Position numbers and translations under genes: made by a program
In this document: piece by piece, positions 56,786 to 64,000 of the stretch
Layout: every line of letters begins with the position of its first letter
How positions within the stretch are numbered: position 1 is the stretch's first letter
Source: Heterocephalus glaber
Lineage: Eukaryota; Chordata; Mammalia; Rodentia; Bathyergidae
Direction: 5' to 3'
Assembly (NCBI RefSeq): GCF_000247695.1
Contig: NW_004624801.1
Coordinates: 6,422,317-6,486,316, forward strand
DNA: 64,000 bases
Notes under the pieces: model-generated
The model's database searches: none
Told to the model about the DNA's origin: nothing
What the model saw: only the letters and a program-made list of their open reading frames with translations

Positions 56786-59700
56786 CTAGGTGAAGGGTGG
56801 AGGAGAAACGGGCTGCAGAGTCACCTCCCAGGTGTCTTCTCATGGGCTAACTCGTGTGCGGGTCCAGGTGCAGGTCCTGGGGTGCATATGCGCACTCTGC
56901 CCCCCCCAGGAGTGCACCAGCCCAGCCACCTGGCCTAGGAGTAGCCCCCAGCTGCTCTCCAGCCCGTCCCGCTCCTGAAGCACAGCCTTACCTTGTCACA
57001 GAGCTGAAGGGCAGTGAGCAGTAGGAGGGCACCCGTGGTGGGCCGGTATATCCTCCAGTGGGCCGTGTTCAGGGTCTTTGACCTCAGAAACCTATAAAAT
57101 GCCCCAGAGCCCAGCTGTTGGGAATCTGCCAGGATGAGCAGGACCAGGCAATTCCCTGGGCTTTCTGCTCTCACCTGTTCTTCATGTAGCGGAGAAGGTC
57201 TGGGTGTAGCAACAGGTATCTGTCCAATTGCAAGGCTTCCCAAAAAGCTTCCTGGGGCCTGTGCCTGCGGTCAGGGACGGGTCACTCAGGCTCAGTTCTC
57301 TTAGCTGGCCTGAGAGGGCCAAGTCAAGGTCCCGGGCATGACAGGTCCTCCATCGCCAGGTGACAGCCAAGACTGTCCCCATCTGTCCAACCCTCTGTAG
57401 CCACTCAATCCACAGTGCAGCCCGGGGCGAGGGCATGGAAGGATGGAAGTGGGTACCTGAACCAGAAAAGGCTCTTTTTCGCCAGGGTCTGATTCAGAAG
57501 CAATGCTTCCAGCCACTCATAGTCCCGGGTTCCCTCCAGGAAGTGTAGGTAGCGAACGTCCTGAAGACCAAGGACAGCAGGGCTGGGGAGCAGTGGGGCC
57601 AGGACCGCGGGCTGGGCGGCCCTCTTGCTGCCTCTGGCCTCGTCTGGCTGCACTCCCTGCTCTTGCCCCTCACACGAACTGAACCGGTACCAACTGCGCG
57701 CTCCACCCAGGCCCAGATGCCCAGCCCCCTGTCTGGCCCGCAGGCTCTCGCTTGGAGTCTGCGCAGTCAGGCCCGTGCCTGGGCTCACCTTCCCGGTGGG
57801 CGCGTTCCGGAAACCCCGACTGCCCAACCCGAGAAGGGACTGGGTCAGGGAGAAGGCCGTGAAGCCGTAGAACGATGTCCGCGTACCCACATCCTGTTCG
57901 TAGCCTTTAATAAGAGCTCCGCTCAATCTGCCCAAAAAGATACACATCCGAACACGTGGGTGGAGAGAGGGAGAAGGGGGAAGCAGAAGTTGCATACTGA
58001 AATTCTCTGGAGAGCCTAGGAATGCCGCCTTCCAGATAAATCGGGTCTCCCTGGAGATCCATACCTGCCGCAGAGGGCTCCCGCTTACCGGAACACATAG
58101 TCGTGGCTGTCGATGTCTCGGCCCACGTGGGAGTCGTTCAGGATGCCGCCGTTGCCCACCACAGCACAAGTGACGCACTGCGAGCTCTCCCAGGGCAGGC
58201 CGGCCAGGAGCAGCTGCTGCTGGGGCACCGGCGGGAAGTGGGCCACGACCTTCTGCACCACTGGAACAGGAGTGGTGCAGGGCTCCCTTCAGAGCCCTGC
58301 AAGGGACAGGCGTCCGTCCACCCATCATTTCTCCTAGGCCAGGCGGCCCCCAGGAAAGAGCGGACCAGAGAGAGGAAGCCAGCCGCCCCCTGCCCCGGCC
58401 TGGTGCGCGCTGCAGCCTCCCGGGGTGAGGACTCACAGGAGTGATTGAGCTCCATGAAGCCGAAGGGAGGGGCGAAGTGTTCCAGGCGCTCCCACTCGCT
58501 CTGGTTGAAGCGTCCAGAGTCCAGGAAGAGAGTGAGGTTGGGCAGAAAGAGATTCTGGAGCCATGGTGACTTGGAGGCTCTGACCTTCACTGAGTCAGGG
58601 CATCTCTACATGCAGGAGGGCACCGATTCAGGCCGGGAGAGACCTGGACCCTCCCCTGTCCACTGCCTGGGCCCACTGTGGCCCCCAGGGTCCCAAGGAA
58701 TGGCTGTCTCAGCCCCGGGCAGATAGATGCAGCCTTATGTGAGAGGCGCCACCTGGGGCAGGTGCCCAGTGGGCTGCTGGCGCCATGGTTCTGTGCCTGG
58801 TTTGAATGCAGGGGTGTGTGAGGAAGACTTTGGGTGGGGGTGGCAAGGTCTAGCTCGGGGCTGGAAGAGAGTGAGGGTTTTAGGGTTGGCTTTGCAGGGA
58901 AAACAAGCCCTTTCTGGAGGTTGGGGCTGGGCCTGAGGTTGGGGCCTTCACATCGGTTAGTCCCGGTCACCTCCCCGGCCAGAGGACAAGGATCTGTGTG
59001 TCAAGCCCCAGAGCTGGGCACACCTTCCTCCCCTGATTTGATGAGCTCCTTCCCCTGCTCCAGGGAGGCCCTTGTCACTCACGCCTCCCCATGCTGCCCA
59101 TAGGCCTCACAGGAAGGAAGGACAGGGTGAGAGCAGTGTGGGGCTGGGCCCTGCCTGGGGCGGGGGGTGACCACCTCTCTGTTGGGGCAGGAAAGTAGGG
59201 AAGAGAGGGCGGCACAAACTCACCGTCTGCAGACCCCCCACATCAAAGCTATACTTTTCCTCAAAATCCCAGCGGGGCTCAGACTTGAAGTTGGCGGCCT
59301 TCAGTCTCTGGCTTCTCCCTGTGGTGGGCCTTGGGGAAGGTGCAGGGTTGGCCCGCGCTGCCTTCTCCTTGCCTGGGACAGCGGCTGTGGTCATGGCTTT
59401 CTTTCTTGTCCTTGTTGTCACTACTGTGGTGGCCAACGCTTTGCCCTGGGTTTTTTTTAACACTGCCCTTGCAGTTGTCAGCTTCCCCTTCTGGTCCCCC
59501 CTGCCTCTTGTCACCGTGTCCTGACTCTGCACTGCTGTTGCCTTTGTCCTGACGGAGGCCATCTCCTTGTGCTGACCTCTTGGTGGCAGCACGTCCACCT
59601 GGGTTTTCTCTTCTCCCTGTCCCTTCAGTGCTGCTGCCAGTGTGGCGCTGGGCACAGCACCCTGTTCCCGCTGTGGTGTCCGGGCAGCCTCTGTCCTGTT

Positions 59701-59866
59701 CCCTCTAGCCAAGGGGGCTGTGGGCCCAGGGTCTGTGTCCAGGGTACCCTCCTCTTGCCCTGGCTCATCATGGACGCTTCTCCTCTGTTGCATGGTGGGA
59801 GCTGGGGACATAGAGTTTTGCTGCGACTCCTCAGCCCGCTTTATATTGTTCTGTGTATATTGATGC
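56594..59866 (-). CDS. ST6GALNAC1: Alpha-N-acetylgalactosaminide alpha-2,6-sialyltransferase 1, exons 2-9 (exon 1 outside window)
   Basis: Golgi enzyme that adds alpha-2,6 sialic acid to GalNAc-Ser/Thr, making the sialyl-Tn antigen. Eight exons were read by hand: 59224-59866, 58437-58605, 58089-58260, 57789-57927, 57457-57560, 57175-57264, 56992-57091 and 56594-56785. They give 535 residues plus a stop with consistent phases. In order they encode a long basic Ser/Thr-rich stem (exon 2), the catalytic domain start ([12 protein letters not shown]), motif L ([32 protein letters not shown]), motif S ([22 protein letters not shown]), motif III (HYYD) and motif VS (HDFKLE, fitting H-x4-E). The stem is shorter than in human, which suggests a full protein near 580 residues against 600. 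The human-like C terminus ends TAKAKN. The tail and anchor (exon 1) were not found up to 64000. It lies upstream of ST6GALNAC2, same strand. Confidence 0.96.
56992..57091 (-). CDS. ST6GALNAC1: ST6GALNAC1 exon 8: first half of sialyl motif S
   Basis: It encodes [20 protein letters not shown] and then [13 protein letters not shown]. The motif S cysteine (LCDK) that pairs with the motif L cysteine is present. The last codon is AAG (Lys) where human has Gln, and it sits directly at the gtaagg donor. It is 100 bp. Confidence 0.96.
57175..57264 (-). CDS. ST6GALNAC1: ST6GALNAC1 exon 7
   Basis: It encodes [20 protein letters not shown] and then [10 protein letters not shown], read in a frame with no long ORF because of intron stops. 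The acceptor is ctgaccgcag and the donor is gtgaga. It is 90 bp. Confidence 0.95.
57457..57560 (-). CDS. ST6GALNAC1: ST6GALNAC1 exon 6
   Basis: It encodes [20 protein letters not shown] and then [15 protein letters not shown]. It is 104 bp and ends in phase 2 at gtaccc. Confidence 0.97.
57789..57927 (-). CDS. ST6GALNAC1: ST6GALNAC1 exon 5: second half of sialyl motif L
   Basis: It encodes [20 protein letters not shown], then [15 protein letters not shown] and [10 protein letters not shown]. It is 139 bp with the same phases as exon 5 of ST6GALNAC2. Confidence 0.97.
58089..58260 (-). CDS. ST6GALNAC1: ST6GALNAC1 exon 4: first half of sialyl motif L
   Basis: It encodes [20 protein letters not shown] and then [16 protein letters not shown] and [10 protein letters not shown]. 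It is 172 bp, close to the 169-bp exon 4 of the paralogue, and has the same phase 2 end. Confidence 0.97.
58437..58605 (-). CDS. ST6GALNAC1: ST6GALNAC1 exon 3: catalytic domain start
   Basis: It encodes [20 protein letters not shown], then [31 protein letters not shown] and LNHS. Two N-glycosylation sequons (NLT, NQS) are visible, with NHS at the end. It is 169 bp and ends in phase 1. Confidence 0.95.
59224..59866 (-). CDS. ST6GALNAC1: ST6GALNAC1 exon 2: long Thr/Lys-rich stem
   Basis: This 643-bp exon begins after a ccctag acceptor with [10 protein letters not shown], matching the human HQRTENIKER region, and ends [21 protein letters not shown]. The middle is low-complexity, rich in Thr, Lys, Ala and Gln. 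It is a flexible, probably O-glycosylated stem that evolves quickly. Only its two ends align well with human from memory. The many ATGs inside it are not starts. Confidence 0.93.
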
Positions 59867-59869
59867 CTA

Positions 59870-60770
59870 GGGACAGAGATAATTTTTGATGAAGGCTGGA
59901 GATTGTAGAAACAGAATAACTAGTATTCATTCTTGTGCCTCAGGCAGACCTCAAAGTAGTTTCCAAGGAAATTACCCTGTGCCCTTTGGCACTACATCTG
60001 GATAGTCACCTCCATCTGGTGCAGAGACCCGGCCAATAGCAGGAGTTTGGGGCACTGGACCTGGATGCCAAGAGCAAAGCTGAAATGTCCCCCCATTAAA
60101 GCATATTTGTCAAAATACACGGGACATCTCATGGAGATGCTGGAGGTCACAAGAGAAACCCTAGTGGGAGCCAACACCCACACAGCTGGAGGAACGGAGT
60201 GGGAGGTATGCTGGAGACCAAGTGTGGTGCAGGTACAGGTACAGTGACTGCACTGTGTCTGCTTGGGAGTTTACCTTTTAGTTTAGGAGGAGTGGTGAAG
60301 AATTTCAAACGGGGGTGGGGGAGGGTGTTGAAGGAAGGCAGTGGGTGGGGCGCGATCTCATTTCCATTCTAGAAGGCTTCGTCTAGCAGCAGTAGTGGAA
60401 GAAAGTAGACTTGGGGGCCCTGGTCTGGGTCCTGGTAGGCAAGGTTTCTGGCTCCAGGGATTGTTTTCTCTTTCTGACTTTTATGTGAGGCTGTCAGGCA
60501 CGGCTTCTTTAGACAGTTCAGTGGGAGGTGTGCATGCCTCTCGACTGCGCTTCCGGGCAGGGGCCCCGTGCTACATGGGTTTTTGCAAGGATTCCCGAGA
60601 GCCCTGGGAAAAAGAACGTTTCTCTCTGTGATCCTGGCAGTTACCCAGGTGATTTCCGTGTCCTCATCTCCTACTCTCCTGCTCTGGCCCTGGTGTCCTG
60701 GGCTTCCTGTTCTTCTTGTTACACGTGTCCTGAGTTCCCTCTGTCCACTTGTACCATTTTTCTTTTTATT
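59870..60770. other. ST6GALNAC1 intron 1, unique part
   Basis: No exon found. I looked for the expected short exon 1 (a tail plus Leu/Phe-rich anchor ending before HQ) on the minus strand up to 64000 and saw none. Confidence 0.5.
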
Positions 60771-60774
60771 TTTT

Positions 60775-60955
60775 TGTGGTACAGAGGATCACACATTTAT
60801 CTCCATCAATATCAGCCCTTTTAATTTTTTTTGTTTTGAGACAGTCTCACTAAATTGCTACACTGTCCAGGCTGGGTTTGAATTTTGATCCTCCTGCCTC
60901 AGCCTCCCAGAGTGCTGGGATTACAGGTGTGCACCACCATGCCTGGCCCTTTCTC
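60775..60955 (-). repeat. B1-ID dimer SINE
   Basis: A short ID half ('tgtggtacagaggatcacac') and a complete reverse B1. Confidence 0.75.
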
Positions 60956-60999
60956 CGTCTAAGCCATGTGAAACTGACTTTTTTAAGGAAAAAGAAAGA

Positions 61000-61135
61000 G
61001 CATAAACCCCAGCAGCCAGGCAGACCTGAGTGAGACTTTCAGCACTTCCATTTACTAGCTCGTGAGACAGGGAGAATTCAACCTCCCTGACTTGGTTTTT
61101 CTAGCTGTAAAATGGGCTGCTGCCTCTTGATTCTG
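61000..61135 (+). repeat. MIR SINE fragment
   Basis: 'acttccatttactagctcgt' and 'tttttctagctgtaaaatgg'. Confidence 0.7.
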
Positions 61136-61317
61136 AGTGAAGTCTCTGAGCCTCAGGCTCATAGTCATCCCAGTGGATCATGCACAGCGGGGGTCTGCTC
61201 ACCTGCTCTCCATCTCCTCTTGCTACTTTGACTTTCACCCACCACCCAACTCAGCAGTTACCATTCATTCTCAGATTCAGTGAATACGTATTGAGAACCT
61301 TGTGTGAGACCAGAGTA

Positions 61318-61492
61318 CAGTGGTGGCTTGGTTCATGAACTTACTTCGTTCGACGATTCTGGAAAAGATGGCCACATTGCTGTTCATCACCCAATGCAGA
61401 GTTCGCAGACAAAAACAAAATTTTGCCAAACGCGTCTGTTTGTGAACCAAATTGTTCACCAATAAAAGTGTTCGTGAACGGAGGTACTACTG
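61318..61492. mobile_element. Tc1/mariner-like MITE, copy 2
   Basis: cagtggtggcttggttcatga at the left and ttcgtgaacggaggtactactg at the right are inverted, and similar to the element at 29744. Flanked by TA on the left and TG on the right (one TSD copy mutated). Confidence 0.7.
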
Positions 61493-61494
61493 TG

Positions 61495-62350
61495 TTTGGG
61501 GCTCCGGGATGAGCTCAAGCCAATGACACCCTTCCCTGTGGAGCCTAAGAGCCCAAGGGGATGACAGTAATCACACAAGTAAATGTCAGCTGTCATTTGG
61601 AGAGGTGCTGGGAAAGGTGGAACAGAAAGAGATGCCTTGGAAGGTAGCCTGACCCAGGCTTTATTTCTGGCAATCATGTCAATGCTAAAACCACATAGAC
61701 ATCAGGTTTGTAACAATTCATGTTTGTGTTTGTTCAGGGAAATGTCATCTCTTTAATAAAATCCAAAGTCCAAAGAGGTAAAAATCATCCTGTAAATCCC
61801 CTACTACCATCCTATCACATTGTCAGTTCACACTATGTCAGAGCTTTTGTAAGGTCTTCGGAGCCCAAAAGGAAACGGGTTTAAACAAAAGCAAATAGAA
61901 GTGGAAATATTTACATAGGACGGACAAATGAACATCTCATTCAACAAATGTTTGCTGAATATCTATTCTGGGCAATGTGCTGTGGAGATACCTGGAATAC
62001 AAATTTTTACCTTGGACCTGTGAAATGCACAGCAATTGTTATTAGAGGCAGAAGACAAAGGAAATCTTTCATTACTGGAGAAATACAGGACCGCTCCTCG
62101 ACAGTATGTGAAGTAGGCAGGTAACTATGTAACCTTTCCTCCTCTAGGGCTTCCCTCCTGAGTTGTGGCCGGCCTTCCTGGCTGGTGCCACATTTTCTGC
62201 CTGGCTCAGCCTTGAAGGAACGTATTGTTCTGATCTTCCACGAGGGCATTCTCTTTTGTGAACTTGAAACTGGACCAAGGCCTAAATTCCCTAATGGCCG
62301 TGAGCAAAGTGCTAGCAGTGATGTTCTTACTTCTTACCTTTCAGGGGTCC
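61495..62350. other. ST6GALNAC1 intron 1, unique part
   Basis: No exon. 61925-61995 is like an old L2/MIR end ('caacaaatgtttgctgaata'). Confidence 0.45.

Positions 62351-62352
<2 letters not shown>

Positions 62353-62391
<39 letters not shown>
62353..62391. repeat. (AC)n microsatellite
   Basis: Uninterrupted AC run. Confidence 0.97.
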
Positions 62392-62392
<1 letters not shown>

Positions 62393-62588
62393 TTAATTGG
62401 CTTCATGTAGAAAAATGCCTCTGCCTTTATTAAATGGCTTAATGAAGTAACGCCGATGAGAGTATTTCAGACCAGAAAGGAGAGGAAGGCTGTGTGGCAG
62501 GCTGGAATGAGATCCAGGGTATCTTGAAAAGGCTAATAGCATTCAAGCCCTAATTTCTTTTTTCACTTCAATTAAGAAAAGAGAAGGA

Positions 62589-62678
62589 GGGCTGGGGATT
62601 TAGCTCAGCGGTTTTGCTGCCTGCTGCGCAAGTGCAAGGACCAGAGTTCAATCCCCGATACCAAAAAAAAAAAAAAAA
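62589..62678 (+). repeat. ID SINE with a perfect target-site duplication
   Basis: aagaaaagagaagga at 62574-62588 and 62679-62693. Near-consensus body. Confidence 0.94.
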
Positions 62679-62693
62679 AAGAAAAGAGAAGGA

Positions 62694-64000
62694 AATTTAT
62701 CATAAGAATAAAGAAGGTCTCAACCAAGAAGTGGCCAAGCCCCAAGAGGCCTGGGACCAGCATTCTCCCTCTAAGATGTTGTTCCTTTTCTTACCTGTTC
62801 CCCTCTACAGCTGCTTTCTTCTCTTTCCCTCCCTTTCTGCAGGACAACTCCCTCCTCTGCTCTGCGGCCCACCTGGTGGTGGAAGGTGGTCATCCTGTAA
62901 CATCTCTCTAGGGACTGTTGACTCTGGGCTCCCAATTTTTCAATCTTTGGAGAAAGCCTGGCCTGTTTGAATTCCACTTCATCCCTGCCCAGGGGTCTGG
63001 GTCACATGGCGTGTGACATCCTGGGGCCCACTTTATGCATGGGAAGAGGACAGTTTCCAGAGAAAGAGGGGGCTGTTGGCTCACGAGCTGGCCAGACATC
63101 CCTGCGATTTCTGTTATGGAAGAAGAGCGCTCAATGGAGAGGGGAAGCCCTGAGGTACTGCTTCCGGTTCCATGTTTATTGGGAGGAAGTTTTGAGGGCT
63201 GTAAGGAGGCCGGGGTTGAGACTCCTCTGCTCCCGTTGGATCTCACAGCTCAGCATGTGCTCCACACTTGCCTGGGCCACTGGGGAAAGCAAAAACCTAG
63301 GTGTCCATTTGGTTTAGCAAACAGCTCTTGTAACTCAGTGAAGGTCTTCGTAGATTTGTCCTAACCTCTAACCCCAAGAGCTCACTTGTGTAGCATTCTG
63401 ATGAACACCATTTCCGCCACATTGAGCTTTTCATGGATGTTGCTTTCTGGCTGGAAGGGCACCTCCATATGACTGTGGTTGGGTCAGGTGATGAGGCGGG
63501 GTGGTCTTTTACATTACACATCTCAAGCCCTATTGCACGGACAACTGACCATCTGGTTAGGGGTCACATGGACCCTAAAGAGATAAGGCACCCTCTCCAG
63601 AATGCTGTCTGGAGGGAAGAGTGGCCCAGTGACTCCTGGAAGGACAGTCCTTTCTGCAACACTCCAATTGCTTGATGACTCATTAAATTTTTACTGGAAG
63701 TCACAGTAATGAACCACGTAATGACAAAATTAAGTTTCACTTAATTCCTTATAATTTAATAAACTATGATTCCTAGGCATGTGGGTGTTATGCAGGTATT
63801 TCCAGATTCTCATGCATGGAATTTACTTCGTGCTTAAACTGTGTCCATATGCTGAGTGTCTGTATTCATCTGTTCAGACTCAGAGAGAGCCTGATGTCAG
63901 ACACCTTGGGCTGGACTGGGGTTAAGGAATGTATTTATTTATGAAAAGCTCTGTCAGAGACAACAGGCAAAGTAATTATGGGTGGCACCCAAGTGCAGAG
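62694..64000. other. ST6GALNAC1 intron 1 or upstream, nothing recognised
   Basis: Mostly unique sequence with no exon, RNA or clear repeat. Open frames at 62908-63364 have no recognisable protein. Confidence 0.45.

Noticed and set aside
57405..58436. A 343-residue minus-strand open frame as one protein
   Set aside because: It runs through exons 4, 5 and 6 of ST6GALNAC1 and the introns between them in one frame. The true protein uses the splice sites given.

Overview
The window is mammalian nuclear DNA from a rodent. It has spliced coding genes, GT-AG introns and dense short interspersed repeats of two rodent kinds: tRNA-like ID elements (about 44 seen) and 7SL-derived B1 or B1-ID dimers. The ID consensus (a 'ggggatttagctcagtggtt' body ending 'gatccccggtaccaaaa') is unlike the squirrel type I know. 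A beaver-like (castorimorph) rodent is my guess, as inference only. The genome is AT-rich and LINE-rich between genes and GC-rich at the gene ends.

The two real genes are adjacent paralogues on the minus strand, ST6GALNAC2 (left) and ST6GALNAC1 (right). Both encode Golgi type II membrane sialyltransferases that move sialic acid from CMP-Neu5Ac onto the 6-position of GalNAc in mucin-type O-glycans. ST6GALNAC2 starts in a CpG island (exon 1 at 11888-12012). Its exons 2-6 lie at 7982-8042, 4605-4779, 3486-3654, 2957-3095 and 1001-1104, and its last exons lie beyond base 1. ST6GALNAC1 shows coding exons 2-9 between 59866 and 56594. Its exon 1, with the membrane anchor, lies beyond base 64000. All junction phases were checked by hand and are consistent.

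The 44 kb between the genes (about 12.5-56 kb) holds no gene that I recognise. It contains three processed pseudogenes: SELENOK at 22.1-22.8 kb, AK6 at 39.9-40.7 kb and PDHB at 50.0-50.7 kb. It also holds a 35-bp insertion of the U2 snRNA 5' end, L1 fragments (one a 1.5 kb truncated insertion with clear target-site duplication), MaLR-type LTRs, two copies of an ERV LTR with a TATA box, DNA-transposon MITEs, old MIR/L2/CR1 pieces and microsatellites. A second GC-rich island with a good CTCF-like site lies at 54.4-55.15 kb, about 1.5 kb below the 3' end of ST6GALNAC1.

A 402-bp block in ST6GALNAC2 intron 6 (371-772) recurs at 19611-20012 with only four mismatches, although the sequence just before it is clearly diverged between the copies. 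I see no unknown multi-gene system. The most notable items are this block, the SELENOK retrocopy with an undamaged frame and a SECIS-like hairpin, the U2 fragment, and the very active-looking ID family.
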